DNA of 64,000 bases from Acetobacter nitrogenifigens DSM 23921 = NBRC 105050 (GCF_000429165.1 NZ_AUBI01000001.1:124001-188000), one strand, 5' to 3'. Numbered from the stretch's first letter, positions 35,483-44,924 are shown. The notes: a model not told the origin generated them from the letters alone. Program-made: numbers and translations.

Positions 35483-36181
35483 ATGACTGGCGGCGGGCGG
35501 CTTGTTGTTTTCGATCTCGACGGCACGTTGATCGACTCCCTTCCCGATATGGCCGCTGCGGTCGAGGATCTTCTGAACAGCTACGGCATGCCCTCGCCCG
35601 ACGCCGCCGCAGTGCGAACAATGATCGGAGATGGCGTGGCCGCCCTGGTCGAACGCGCGCTCGCGTGGAGCGAATCCCGGAACCCTGAAGCGCCTCCGGC
35701 CATCGATCGAGTTGAGGCGACGTCGCGTTTCATGGCGCTCTACAGCCCGCGAGCGACAAAACTGTCCCAGCCATTTCCGAGAACCCGGGCCGTTCTGGAA
35801 CTGCTGCGAAAGCACGACTGGAATCTCGCCGTATGCACGAACAAGCCGGAAGCCGCTGCGCGAACTATTCTGGAGGAATTCGAATTGGCCCCGCTGTTCG
35901 ACGCCATCGGCGGCGGAGACTCGTTCCCGACACGCAAGCCCGACCCCGGGCATCTGCTCGGCGTCATCGATCGCGCAGGCGGAACCGCTCATCGAACGGT
36001 GATGGTGGGCGATCACGCGAATGACATACGCGCGGCCGCCGGCGCCGGAACGTCGTCGATCTTCGCCGAGTGGGGCTATTGTAGCATTGATTCCGGCGCC
36101 GGGGCCACGTACTGCGCGACGAAGATCGACGACGTTCCGGCGGCGGCAACTGACATCGAGGCGCGCTGGCTCCCGACGTGA
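35483..36181 (+). CDS. gph: Phosphoglycolate phosphatase (HAD family)
   Basis: A 232-residue HAD hydrolase that removes 2-phosphoglycolate, a by-product of oxidation and DNA repair. Motif I is FDLDGTLIDS (Asp11, Asp13), motif II AVCTNK, motif III KPDPGHLL and motif IV VGDHANDIRAA. The ATG at 35483 has GGAG nine bases upstream; the frame stays open for over 100 codons further up but runs into glmU sequence. Substrate assignment to phosphoglycolate is from family and length; related sugar phosphates are possible. A GC-rich hairpin with TTT follows the gene. Confidence 0.87.
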   Translation: MTGGGRLVVFDLDGTLIDSLPDMAAAVEDLLNSYGMPSPDAAAVRTMIGDGVAALVERALAWSESRNPEAPPAIDRVEATSRFMALYSPRATKLSQPFPRTRAVLELLRKHDWNLAVCTNKPEAAARTILEEFELAPLFDAIGGGDSFPTRKPDPGHLLGVIDRAGGTAHRTVMVGDHANDIRAAAGAGTSSIFAEWGYCSIDSGAGATYCATKIDDVPAAATDIEARWLPT

Positions 36182-36213
36182 CATGCCCGGGATAAAGCTC
36201 GCTTATTCAAACC

Positions 36214-36234
36214 GCCTGACGCACGTCAGGCTTT
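36214..36234 (+). terminator. Hairpin terminator after gph
   Basis: GCCTGACG (36214-36221) and CGTCAGGC (36224-36231) form a perfect inverted repeat followed by TTT, 32 bases after the gph stop. It lies between convergent genes and may serve both, though the T-run favours the plus strand. Confidence 0.65.
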
Positions 36235-36322
36235 AGCGCGCACATTTCGTGCTCAACCATTCCACGTCAAAGGTAGCCGGTGGACCAGCGAGCAGGTCCT
36301 GGCCCGACACATTACCCAATAA

Positions 36323-37216
36323 TCATCTGACTAGTTTCGGTGGATCGTTTAGCAGAGCCGTCATATGCCCCACCTTCGGATGCTCCATTTCGACCCGCAC
36401 CACCGTTGGGCCGAAACCCTTGATGTCTTCGATCCACATCGAACCGCCATGCGGCTCACGCAGTGACTTGTTCTGACTGTCGACGATGAAGCCAGCCACC
36501 TGCTGCCCCACGAAGTCGCACCGCAAGGCCGGGGCGCTCCACTCCTTTCGGACCTTCGGCGCGACCTGCATCCCGGCTGTCCGGAGAGTCATGCGCGTCA
36601 GGCGCAGACCGTCATATATCCTGAACACGCCGTCACAGGTTCCGCTCTTACGCACCTGAGCGAGTGACTTCATCATGGCGGTCAGCAAATCCACGGCGCC
36701 ACGCCGCGCGTCTTCTGGAACCGGCTCACGACGCGGCTCAGGCGGGCTGACCAGAACGACGTGCGGATCTCCGGCCGGATAGTCGATGACCACATGCCTT
36801 AACGCATCGCGGCTCCACCCTGCGTTGTCATAAGCCGTTGGACGCACGACGCCGTCCACCACATCGCCACGCGCAAAGGCATGAATGTTCATATGAACGA
36901 ACACGGCCAGAAGGCCGCCGGCGCGAACGGATGTGGAGACCTCAAACTTGTGGTCGGTCAGCAGAAAATCCGTCGTGACGTCCATGACGGACAGCCAATG
37001 CGAGTAGATCGTGTAACTCAATGAGGTGTGAGCGTCGGGAGCCGGAGACCACGTCGGAGCAGCCGCGCTGACCGTCGCCGCATCTGACGAATCATCCGCT
37101 GACGCCGGGAGCGGCCCGAGAATGGCAGTGGCAAGACCTATTGCGGCGACCACTCCAAAGAGTCGCGGCTTTATGGACGTGGCGGCCTGCGCAATCGTCG
37201 TCGTCTCTCTCTTCAT
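36323..37216 (-). CDS. Exported DUF3108-type protein
   Basis: A 297-residue secreted protein with a signal peptide (about residues 18-41, ending ASA-DD). The mature part opens with LSYTIYSHWLSVMDVTTDFLL, like the DUF3108 beta-rich domain ("Y.vy..gl..."), and has two cysteines (GTCDGVF and LRCDFV) that may pair. Such proteins are common in Alphaproteobacteria and their function is unknown. It lies 55 bases after the IclR regulator gene on the same strand and may share its transcript. The family call is by pattern and not secure. Confidence 0.7.
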   Translation of the reverse strand: MKRETTTIAQAATSIKPRLFGVVAAIGLATAILGPLPASADDSSDAATVSAAAPTWSPAPDAHTSLSYTIYSHWLSVMDVTTDFLLTDHKFEVSTSVRAGGLLAVFVHMNIHAFARGDVVDGVVRPTAYDNAGWSRDALRHVVIDYPAGDPHVVLVSPPEPRREPVPEDARRGAVDLLTAMMKSLAQVRKSGTCDGVFRIYDGLRLTRMTLRTAGMQVAPKVRKEWSAPALRCDFVGQQVAGFIVDSQNKSLREPHGGSMWIEDIKGFGPTVVRVEMEHPKVGHMTALLNDPPKLVR

Positions 37217-37271
37217 TGCCGATAATCACAGCACGACCTGCGCCATTGCGACAAGCGCGCCGAAGAAGAGA

Positions 37272-38120
37272 TCACCGCTGCCTGTAGCCCATCCGGGCGG
37301 AAAGCGTCGCCGCTGTTGAAATCGAAAGTCGCGCCAGAAGCGGCGCGTCACGCTCCGCGTCGACGCCCTTCGGCTGGCTTAAACCCAGCCCTGCTACGAC
37401 AGAACCGTCGGCCGCCCTCACCGCTGCAGCGAAACACCAGACGCCGTGGTGGATCTGTTCATTATCGACCGCGTAGCCTCGCTCCCGAACTTCACGAATC
37501 TGTTCAAGGACCTCCGCCGGGCTACGCGCTCCATGAGAGGTCAATGGCGCAGGCCATGTCGAGGTCGGATAGAGCGCAAGCCATTCGCGAAACCGCCCGG
37601 TCTCCATGGCGGAGAGCTGCGCCATTCCCACGGCCGTATAGACTGCTGGCAAGCGCATTCCGACAGCGTAGTGCACGCCCAAACCTCGCTCGCTGGTCCT
37701 GCTGGCGAGGTACACTACCTCGCTCCCCTCCAGGATACTCAGGCTGACCGTATATGCAGCAAGCTCGGGCGACGCGCCTATGATCTGATGGAACGCGCCG
37801 ACGAGGTCATGTCGCCCACCAGCCTGCTCAGCCCAGTCCAGCAGCCTTCCGCCAAGCCGGTATCCCATATGCGCCGAGCCTTGCGCGGCTTCCAGAAGTC
37901 CGAGTTCCACCATCGTGTTGATCAGACCGTGGGTCGAACTGCGCGGCAGAGACAATTCACGCGCGATATCGGCGGCGCTGGGCGGAAGATCCCGCCGCCC
38001 AACCATGTCGAGAATTTTCACCGCGCGGCGTAACGCAGGAACCGAGTCGCTTTCCCGCCCGGAAGACGACTGAGACTCACTTACCGGAGAGCGCATTGTT
38101 TCGTCCTTGACGGGCATCAT
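37272..38120 (-). CDS. IclR-family transcriptional regulator
   Basis: A 282-residue DNA-binding regulator. After a low-complexity N-terminus, the winged helix (about 28-90) has LRRAVKILDMVGRRDLPPSA and LSLPRSSTHGLINTMVELGL, and the C-terminal IclR effector domain has RGYAVDNEQIHHGVWCFAA. Such regulators control sugar-acid and aromatic catabolism. Tandem ATGs (38120, 38117) are possible starts. The only adjacent same-strand gene is the DUF3108-type gene; the gluconate genes are about 6 kb and more away. Target and ligand are unknown. Confidence 0.88.
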   Translation of the reverse strand: MMPVKDETMRSPVSESQSSSGRESDSVPALRRAVKILDMVGRRDLPPSAADIARELSLPRSSTHGLINTMVELGLLEAAQGSAHMGYRLGGRLLDWAEQAGGRHDLVGAFHQIIGASPELAAYTVSLSILEGSEVVYLASRTSERGLGVHYAVGMRLPAVYTAVGMAQLSAMETGRFREWLALYPTSTWPAPLTSHGARSPAEVLEQIREVRERGYAVDNEQIHHGVWCFAAAVRAADGSVVAGLGLSQPKGVDAERDAPLLARLSISTAATLSARMGYRQR

Positions 38121-38306
38121 CCGAATCGCCTATATCCGACATACGGGATCGTGTTCAACATAATGAACAACAATAATATGAACGCGGTCTCGTTTTCCGC
38201 GCCGAGACAACATCCAGCGCCGCCCCCGCATTAAAATAAACCACGCCGCAGTCCGCAGCTTGCGCCCGGACTGTAGTCGGCCGTCCCCAAGCTACGCCTG
38301 ACGCCG

Positions 38307-39893
38307 TTACTTAATGACAAGCCCTATCTGCTTGATATCGTGGAATTTCAGATCGGGATTCATTTCCTCGGTCCGCCGCATCATGAAGTTCGAACTCGCG
38401 AGATAGACCGGATCGCCGTCGAGATCCTCCGCCAGCGATGAACGGTTCATCTCGGCGAAAATCTCCAGCTTCGCACGATCTCCCGTAATCCAGCGCGCCA
38501 GCGAGAACGGCGTGGAATCGAATCCGATGGAAACGCCATACTCGCCCTTCAAGCGCGCCTGAAGCACGTCAAGCTGCAGCGTTCCCACGACGCCCACGAT
38601 CGGTTGGGCGCCGTCCATTGGGCGGAACAGCTGCACCACCCCCTCTTCCGCCAACTCGGTCAAAGCCTGACGCAGTTTCTTCGCCTTCATTGCGTCGTCC
38701 AGCCGCACGCGGCGCAGGATTTCCGGCGCAAAATGCGGGACGCCCGTGAATCGCAGGGCCTCGTTCTCCGTCAACGTGTCGCCGATACGCAACGTCCCGT
38801 GATTCGGAATGCCGACCACGTCGCCCGCGAACGCCTCCTCCGCCAGCTGCCTGTCGCGCGCGAAGAAGAACTGCGGCGTATGCAGGGCGAAATTCTTGCC
38901 CGTCCGCGTGTGGTGCAACCTCATGCCACGAGACAACCTGCCGGAGCAGATTCGCGCGAACGCAATCCGATCACGGTGATTGGGGTCCATATTCGCCTGA
39001 ATCTTGAACACGAGCGCCGTCATTTCCGGCTCATCGGCCTTCACCACGCGGGTCTCGGTCGCCTGATCACGGGGAGGAGGCCCGAACTCCACCAGAGCGT
39101 CCAGAAGATCGGTCACGCCAATCTCCTTCATGGCGCTGCCGAAGAACACAGGCGTCAGATGCCCGGCGTCGAAGGACTCCTTGTCGAATTCAGGCAACGC
39201 CGCCTCAACAAGCTCCAGGTCCTCCCCCAGCTGGACCATGCGCGGGTCGGACTGCTCCAGATTCAGTCCGGCAGGACGCACGATCTTTTTCCGCAGGTCA
39301 TATGTGCCCGCAAACGTGGCCGCACGACCGATAGGCCAGGTCGCCGGGGTCGTGTCCAGCGCCAGCGACGACGAAATTTCGTCCAGGAGCGCAAACGGGT
39401 CCTGCGCCTCACGGTCCATCTTGTTGATGAACGTGACGATGGGGATGTCGCGCATACGACAGATCTCGAACAGCTTTCGCGTCCGATCCTCGATGCCCTT
39501 CGCCGCGTCGATGACCATCACCGCGGAGTCAACGGCGGTCAGCGTACGATACGTGTCTTCGGAGAAGTCCTCGTGCCCCGGCGTGTCCAGCAGGTTGAAC
39601 ACGCACCCGCCATATTCGAACGTCATGACGGACGTGACGACCGAAATGCCACGATCCCGCTCGATGCCCATCCAGTCAGAACGCGTGCGACGTCTCTCGC
39701 CCTTGGCACGTACATTTCCGGCGAGCTGAATGGCGCCGCCCGCGCGCAGGATGCGCTCCGTAAGCGTCGTTTTACCGGCGTCAGGATGGGAGATGATCGC
39801 GAAGGTCCGACGGCGCGCGATCGCGTCCCGGATCGCCGGGCTGGAGGAAGCGGCAGTATCCTGGCTGTCGATGGAAGTCTGGGCGTCGGTCAT
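38307..39893 (-). CDS. prfC: Peptide chain release factor 3
   Basis: A translational GTPase that recycles RF1 and RF2 from the ribosome after termination. The 528-residue protein has the P-loop SHPDAGKTT, ERDRGISVVTSVMTFEY and DTPGHEDFSEDTYRTL, followed by NKMDRE. This longer switch pattern and the C-terminal domain (GVVGTLQLDVLQARLKGEYG) separate RF3 from EF-G. The start was set at MTDAQTS rather than at the upstream in-frame ATG at 39965 because it gives the family length. It is followed downstream by 186 bases free of recognisable genes. Confidence 0.96.
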   Translation of the reverse strand: MTDAQTSIDSQDTAASSSPAIRDAIARRRTFAIISHPDAGKTTLTERILRAGGAIQLAGNVRAKGERRRTRSDWMGIERDRGISVVTSVMTFEYGGCVFNLLDTPGHEDFSEDTYRTLTAVDSAVMVIDAAKGIEDRTRKLFEICRMRDIPIVTFINKMDREAQDPFALLDEISSSLALDTTPATWPIGRAATFAGTYDLRKKIVRPAGLNLEQSDPRMVQLGEDLELVEAALPEFDKESFDAGHLTPVFFGSAMKEIGVTDLLDALVEFGPPPRDQATETRVVKADEPEMTALVFKIQANMDPNHRDRIAFARICSGRLSRGMRLHHTRTGKNFALHTPQFFFARDRQLAEEAFAGDVVGIPNHGTLRIGDTLTENEALRFTGVPHFAPEILRRVRLDDAMKAKKLRQALTELAEEGVVQLFRPMDGAQPIVGVVGTLQLDVLQARLKGEYGVSIGFDSTPFSLARWITGDRAKLEIFAEMNRSSLAEDLDGDPVYLASSNFMMRRTEEMNPDLKFHDIKQIGLVIK

Positions 39894-40036
39894 CGGGGGC
39901 CATCCTGCGGCGACGGGTCTGCCGAACGCAGACCCCTGAAACGGCGACGCCGGACGGAGAGGCATGCTCTCCGCCCGGCGCCGAATACTCGACCCGACCG
40001 CAGTGGCCGGGGTAATCTCTGGGGCGTTCCGTGGGA

Positions 40037-40654
40037 TCAGCGCGAGTAGAACTCGACCACCAGATTCGGCTCCATCTGCACCGGGTACGGCACGTCGGCG
40101 AACTTCGGACCGCGCACGAAGGTGCCCTTCATCTGGCGATGATCGGCTTCCATGTACTCAGGAACGTCACGCTCGCCGGTCTGGGCCGCGTCGAGCACCA
40201 TGGCAAGCTGCTTGGACTTCTCGCGGACCTCGATGACGTCGCCGTCACGGACGAGGAACGAAGGAATGTTCACCTTCTTGCCGTTCACCGTCACGTGGCC
40301 GTGGTTGATGAACTGACGGGCGGCGAACGGCGTCATCGCGAACTTCAGGCGGTAGACGACCGCGTCGAGACGACGCTCCAGCAGGTTGATGAGGTTCTCG
40401 GACGTGTCGCCTTTGCGACGCACCGCTTCCTCATAGTACTTGCGGAACTGCTTCTCGCTGATGTTGCCGTAGTAGCCCTTCAGCTTCTGCTTCGCCATCA
40501 GCTGGACAGAGAAGTCGGAAGGCTTGCTCTTGCGGCGCTGGCCATGCTGGCCCGGACCGTAATCCCGCTTGTTGACCGGCGACTTGGCGCGGCCCCACAG
40601 GTTTACGCCAAGGCGGCGATTGATCTTGTACTTGCTCTCAAGGCGCTTGCTCAT
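40037..40654 (-). CDS. rpsD: 30S ribosomal protein S4
   Basis: A 205-residue primary rRNA-binding protein that nucleates the 30S body. The N-terminus ([20 protein letters not shown]), the S4 RNA-binding domain ([20 protein letters not shown]) and the C-terminal NLVVEFYSR are typical. The protein lacks the N-terminal zinc cysteines. Here it stands alone, as is usual in Alphaproteobacteria. Codon use is strongly biased, as expected for a ribosomal gene. Confidence 0.98.
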   Translation of the reverse strand: MSKRLESKYKINRRLGVNLWGRAKSPVNKRDYGPGQHGQRRKSKPSDFSVQLMAKQKLKGYYGNISEKQFRKYYEEAVRRKGDTSENLINLLERRLDAVVYRLKFAMTPFAARQFINHGHVTVNGKKVNIPSFLVRDGDVIEVREKSKQLAMVLDAAQTGERDVPEYMEADHRQMKGTFVRGPKFADVPYPVQMEPNLVVEFYSR

Positions 40655-40858
40655 TTGCGCGCTCTACTCTCTGTTCTCGCTCGACAATCCAGGCTGGCCG
40701 GATCATCCGCGGTTGCGCCGGTAGTCCCTGCCCCGGAACGGAGCAGAGCGGGCGCGGCCCGTATTACCGACCCGGGGGAGCATGCACCCACTACGGTCGG
40801 CCGGTCCGTCCACATTCCCGGCAATGGGCGGCGCATATAAGATACAGCAGCAGAGCTG

Positions 40859-41197
40859 TCAACGCACGAGGGCCGCAGCATCGGCCTTAGGCCGCTCCTC
40901 ATTCTCGTCCAAAATCATCGCGACAATGCCGGGAAATCGACTTTCCAGCTCATCGCCGCGCAAGGAGTTGATGTGCTCCGTTCCCTGCGCCAGCGTCCGC
41001 ACCACCCCCGCATCCCGTAACACCTTGAAGTGATGTGACATCGTCGAACGTGGTCTGGCGTCGCTAAGTTCAGCGCAATTCTGAGCGCCTCGGCGCGCCA
41101 GGCGGCGTACGATCTCCAGACGTATCGGGTCCGATAGCGCCTGGAAGACGTCACGCGCAGATACTGCGCTGATAGGCGGATGTTCGTATCGCACCAT
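40859..41197 (-). CDS. ArsR-type winged-helix regulator
   Basis: A 112-residue small regulator. The winged helix has VFQALSDPIRLEIVRRLARR and STMSHHFKVLRDAGVVRTL. It lacks the ELCVCDL metal-binding motif of metal-sensing ArsR proteins; a single Cys sits in AQNCAELSD, just before the recognition helix region. The ATG at 41197 has AGGA a few bases upstream; GTG/ATG starts at 41248 and 41227 would lengthen it. It is divergent from an Old Yellow Enzyme gene and probably represses it, sensing electrophiles through the cysteine (inference). Confidence 0.82.
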   Translation of the reverse strand: MVRYEHPPISAVSARDVFQALSDPIRLEIVRRLARRGAQNCAELSDARPRSTMSHHFKVLRDAGVVRTLAQGTEHINSLRGDELESRFPGIVAMILDENEERPKADAAALVR

Positions 41198-41347
41198 ATT
41201 TTCCTGCGGTATCCCGAACAATTCCATTTCATTCGACGTTAACGCCACAGCGTCAACCGCGCCACATATTCAGCGACGCGCAGAGCACGCAAGCACGCGC
41301 CCCTCAGTTCAGGTTCATTATATAACATCAAGAGGCAGGGGTTGTAT

Positions 41348-41363
41348 TTCGAAAATAATCGAA
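41348..41363. promoter_or_regulatory. Candidate operator between the ArsR-type gene and the Old Yellow Enzyme gene
   Basis: TTCGA (41348-41352) and TCGAA (41359-41363) form an inverted repeat with a 6-base AT-rich spacer, 50 bases before the Old Yellow Enzyme start. ArsR-family dimers bind such short dyads. The whole 41320-41370 stretch is AT-rich and probably overlaps the promoter. The assignment is by position and symmetry only. Confidence 0.4.
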
Positions 41364-41412
41364 CAATGTAAGTCGTGGCTCAACGCCACCCTCTCTGGAA
41401 GGATTGACCTTC

Positions 41413-42486
41413 ATGACCACCCTGTTCGACCCAATTCGTATAGGGGCCATAGACGCCCCCAATCGTATCGTGATGTCCCCCCTGACCCGCGCACGGGCGA
41501 CACGGACGCACGTGCCGACGCCCGTCATGGCGGAGTATTACGCTCAACGCGCCAGCGCGGGCCTTATCATCTCCGAGGCGACAGGCATCAGCCGGCAAGG
41601 GCTCGGCTGGCCCTTCGCACCGGGGCTCTGGTCCGACGAGCAGGTCGAGGCATGGAAGCCGGTGACCAAAGCCGTCCATGACAAGGGCGGGCGCATCATT
41701 GCGCAACTCTGGCACATGGGCTTTCTCGTCCATCCGTCGGTCACCGGGCAGGATCCCGTCTCGTCATCACCGGGCGCCGCTCCCGGCATGGCGCATACAT
41801 ATGAAGGCAAGCAGCCTTATCCACCCGCCAGAGCGCTGCGGATCGAAGAAATCCCCTCTCTGCTGGAAGACTATGAGCGCGCAGCGCGAAATGCGCGAGC
41901 GGCAGGCTTCGACGGCGTGCAGATTCATGCGGCCAATGGCTACCTGCTCGACGAATTTCTGCGCAACGGCGTCAACCACCGCGACGACACATATGGCGGA
42001 GCGCCAGAAAACCGTATCCGCCTGCTGCGGGAAGTGACCGAGCGCGTAATCGCCACCATCGGCGCCGACCGTACGAGCGTCAGACTGTCCCCTAACGGGA
42101 ACAGCCAGGGCGTCGACGACAGCGATCCAGCGGCCGTCTTCCTGCCCGCAGCGAAGATGCTATCGGACCTGGGCATCGCGTCTCTCGGCCTTCGCGAGCC
42201 TGGACCCGACGGCACGTTTGGCAGCACGGACGTGCCGAAGCTTTCCCCGCGCATACGCGAGGTCTTCGACGGCGTGCTCATTCTCAATTCCGATTACTCG
42301 CCGGAAACCGCGCAGAAAGCACTGGAAAGCGGCGTAGCCGACGCCATCAGCTTCGGCCGACCATTCATCGCCAATCCGGATTTGCCGCGCCGAATCAAGG
42401 ACGGGCTCCCGCTGGCCGAGGCCGATATGAAGACATGGTATTCGCAGGGACCCGAAGGCTATATCGACTACCCTGCGGTCGAGTGA
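41413..42486 (+). CDS. Old Yellow Enzyme family alkene reductase
   Basis: A 357-residue FMN-dependent NADPH oxidoreductase that reduces activated C=C bonds and nitro compounds, as NemA does. The (beta-alpha)8 barrel starts TTLFDPIRIGAIDAPNRIVM. The active-site His and Asn are in GVQIHAANGYLLDEFL, and FMN binding is in ADAISFGRPFIANPDLP. GGAAGGA lies nine bases before the ATG. The divergent ArsR-type regulator gene suggests induction by reactive electrophiles. The gene ends just before a double hairpin. Confidence 0.92.
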   Translation: MTTLFDPIRIGAIDAPNRIVMSPLTRARATRTHVPTPVMAEYYAQRASAGLIISEATGISRQGLGWPFAPGLWSDEQVEAWKPVTKAVHDKGGRIIAQLWHMGFLVHPSVTGQDPVSSSPGAAPGMAHTYEGKQPYPPARALRIEEIPSLLEDYERAARNARAAGFDGVQIHAANGYLLDEFLRNGVNHRDDTYGGAPENRIRLLREVTERVIATIGADRTSVRLSPNGNSQGVDDSDPAAVFLPAAKMLSDLGIASLGLREPGPDGTFGSTDVPKLSPRIREVFDGVLILNSDYSPETAQKALESGVADAISFGRPFIANPDLPRRIKDGLPLAEADMKTWYSQGPEGYIDYPAVE

Positions 42487-42494
42487 ACGCAGAT

Positions 42495-42565
42495 CGTTTC
42501 GCTTTGACGTAGAGCCTCCCGAATGTGAGGCTCGAAACGCAACCGACGGCGCGAGGCCGTCGGTT
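42495..42565. terminator. Double hairpin between convergent genes
   Basis: The first structure pairs CGTTTCG (42495-42501) with CGAAACG (42533-42539) around GAGCCT/AGGCTC (42512-42517, 42528-42533). The second is a perfect 10-bp stem, AACCGACGGC (42541-42550) with GCCGTCGGTT (42556-42565), and a 5-base loop. They lie between the Old Yellow Enzyme gene (plus) and the DUF4167 gene (minus), a good place for a two-way terminator, though T-runs are short. Confidence 0.65.
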
Positions 42566-42572
42566 CACAGCG

Positions 42573-43004
42573 TCAGGACGGAGCCAGCTCTTCTGAGTCG
42601 GCGGCCTGTCCGAGGCGAGATTCGCCCGGCTCATCGCCTTCTTCAGAACCTTGCTCCTGAGACGCTCCGTATGGAACGCGGGTGCGAGCCACACGCTCCT
42701 GCCGCTCTTGCTGGGCCTGCTGCACAGCCTGCGTCATCGCATTCAGAATGCGGAAATAGTGTTCGGCATGCTGGAAATAGGCTTCCGCGGTAACCCGGTC
42801 GCCGCTGCTGGTCGCGTCACGTCCCAATTGCAGGTACTTTTCGAACAACTGCTGGGCCGTGCCGCGAACGCGCACTTCTGGACCGTTACTGTCGAAGACA
42901 TGGTTACGGTTCAACGGAACCTGCCCGTTGTGAGTGCGCGCCCCACTTCCGCCGCCATTCCCCCCGGGCCGGTGACGATGGTTACGCATCCGTTTCATAT
43001 TCAT
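42573..43004 (-). CDS. DUF4167 domain protein
   Basis: A 143-residue basic-to-acidic protein. The N-terminus (MNMKRMRNHRHRPGGNGGG) is Arg/Gly-rich, and the middle holds the conserved block DSNGPEVRVRGTAQQLFEKY and AEAYFQHAEHYFRILN. This pattern is the DUF4167 family of Alphaproteobacteria, often encoded just after prmC. The Arg/Gly-rich start suggests nucleic-acid binding, but the function is unknown. Here a 1-kb gap separates it from prmC. The C-terminal tail is acidic and poorly conserved. Confidence 0.88.
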   Translation of the reverse strand: MNMKRMRNHRHRPGGNGGGSGARTHNGQVPLNRNHVFDSNGPEVRVRGTAQQLFEKYLQLGRDATSSGDRVTAEAYFQHAEHYFRILNAMTQAVQQAQQERQERVARTRVPYGASQEQGSEEGDEPGESRLGQAADSEELAPS

Positions 43005-44015
43005 GATGTCGCCACGATGCTTTCCTGTTTGCGAAGATCAGCGCTTTGATGAGCGCATTGTTTCTCTCACGCCGCCTCGCCTACCAGATGTCTAATATTG
43101 CCGGCTAAGGCTTGAAGCTGCCTATGGCATGACACCACATAGAGCAACTGCGCTGGGCGCCACCGGACTTAAAGCGTTTTTGCGATCAACGCTCTAAACA
43201 CCCATTCGGGAGTGTCCGATGTTCCAGAAATTTGATCATAGCGCCACCGAGCGCTCAAGCCAAGTCCTTCGTGAGCGGTTTTCACATTTCCCTTGCGCGA
43301 CATACCGCCCATTAATCCCACGTCATGAGATCGGAAAAACAACCGGATAATTCGGGGCCAGCGCATATGCGTGAAACTACGTCATTCCGCGTCGCGACGT
43401 CTCCGTATCTCACCAAAATCTTCTGAACCGAAAAATAACGACAATACCAGGCGTTGCGCCGATTATTATCCTTTCGTCGGCCGTCACCCAATTTTCGGCT
43501 TGAGATCTGCCGCATCTCAAGGCGAACGCCCCAGAACAACCATGCTCCACCAGTTTTTAGTCCGCCCTGACGACCGCAGCTGATCTGCACGAACTCATGC
43601 CCCTCAACTGTTTTCTGAAGATGGTGGGCTTCGCTTCGCTCTATTTCGGCGCATCCATCACAAAAAAGCTGACTGCCGTTGGTCGTGCTGCCCCCAATCA
43701 TTGAACGCCCCAATCTCGTTCAATTGAAAAGGGAAATACTGCCGCTTTGCTCAGACGTTTCTCATCAAACCATGACTCTTGCGTGATTAATTACAGCAAT
43801 TAAAAATCCAGCGCCTCATGGCAACCAAATCGATCAACCAGAACGACGCCCTGCCGACACGTCGTCTGGGAATGACTCGATAATCTGACTTCCCGTTCAA
43901 TGATTTCGGCGCAGAGCATCAGTTAAAGCGACCTAGCGGCGTATCGAACGATACGCGTGGCGAATTGAACCCGGAAAATTCATCCGTTAACCGCAGCGAT
44001 ACGTTCCGTCAGGCG
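43005..44015. other. One-kilobase region without a recognisable gene
   Basis: Lies between the DUF4167 gene and prmC, which are usually close together. Short open frames, the longest 43312-43713 (minus, 133 codons), have no family resemblance, no signal and no convincing ribosome binding site. Base composition is lower in GC than the flanks. An AGCGTT/AACGCT inverted repeat occurs at 43173-43193. It may hold decayed genes or a small RNA; nothing can be named. Confidence 0.45.
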
Positions 44016-44924
44016 TCAACCTGCCCCGGAGCCACGTCCCAACATCACGGCCCGTGGCACGCCCCCCAAATCCCGCCGAACATCAAAAACGGCCAACCCT
44101 ACCCCTCGGGCGATCGCCGGAACGCTTTCCTCCTGCCCCACGCCGATCTCCAGCACTGCCAGACCATCCGGCGCCAGCAACTCCGTAAGCGCCGGGATAA
44201 TGCGCCTGTAGTCGTCGAGGCCATCCGCCCCGCCGTCCAGAGCGCTAAACGGTTCGTATCGCCGGACATCGAGCATCAGGGCGTCCAGATCAGGCGTCGG
44301 AATATACGGCGGGTTGGACAGCACGACATCGAACTGCCCGCGAACCGATTGCGTCCAGCTCCCCGCCACGAACGCCGCCCGATCATCCAGAGCGTTCCGG
44401 GACGCGTTGCGTCGGGCCAAGGCGGCTGCAGCGGGAACCCGATCCAATCCGACGCCAAACGCATGCGGATATTCGCTGAGCACAGCGAGCAGCAGACAGC
44501 CCGTACCGCACCCCAGATCAAGGACGTTCGCGACAGCACTTCGGTCGGGGCGCAAATCCAGAACAGCCTCGACCAGCGTTTCGCTGTCGCCACGCGGAAT
44601 TAAGGTGTCCGGCGTAACTTCGATATCCAGCGTCCAGAACCCCTTGCGCCCTGACAGATGCGCCATGGGTTCCTTCTTCTCACGCCTGCGAACCAGACTC
44701 ATGAAATCGCCGACCTCTGCGGGAACGGATCGCCCTTGCGCGATCTGCTCCAGCGGCTCGGTCCCAGTAGCCAGTTCAAACAACAGCCGAGCTTCTCTTC
44801 GAGGGTCCTCCACGTCCGCCTCCCGGAGAATATCCGCAGCAAGGTTGATCCACTCCCCCACCGTGCGGGCAGTTCCCCCGCCAGTCGTAGCGTCCACCGC
44901 GCCAGCCATCGGCTCCCCGGTCAT
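44016..44924 (-). CDS. prmC: Release factor glutamine methyltransferase
   Basis: Methylates the Gln of the GGQ motif in release factors. The 302-residue protein has the N-terminal helical domain (WINLAADILREADVEDPRRE), motif I DLGCGTGCLLLA, and the NPPYIP catalytic motif that binds the target glutamine. It normally lies next to prfA; here about 5 kb of other DNA separates them. Its upstream ATG has only a weak ribosome binding site, so translation may begin slightly differently. Confidence 0.95.
   Translation of the reverse strand: MTGEPMAGAVDATTGGGTARTVGEWINLAADILREADVEDPRREARLLFELATGTEPLEQIAQGRSVPAEVGDFMSLVRRREKKEPMAHLSGRKGFWTLDIEVTPDTLIPRGDSETLVEAVLDLRPDRSAVANVLDLGCGTGCLLLAVLSEYPHAFGVGLDRVPAAAALARRNASRNALDDRAAFVAGSWTQSVRGQFDVVLSNPPYIPTPDLDALMLDVRRYEPFSALDGGADGLDDYRRIIPALTELLAPDGLAVLEIGVGQEESVPAIARGVGLAVFDVRRDLGGVPRAVMLGRGSGAG

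Noticed and set aside
38604-40049. Plus-strand open frame of 481 codons
   Set aside because: It mirrors prfC, whose motifs are certain; no family pattern on the other strand.
43312-43713. Minus-strand open frame of 133 codons as a gene
   Set aside because: No ribosome binding site, no family likeness and no signal; the composition looks non-coding.
43312-44015. Transposase remnant
   Set aside because: No DDE-type motif, no terminal inverted repeats and no target duplication could be seen.
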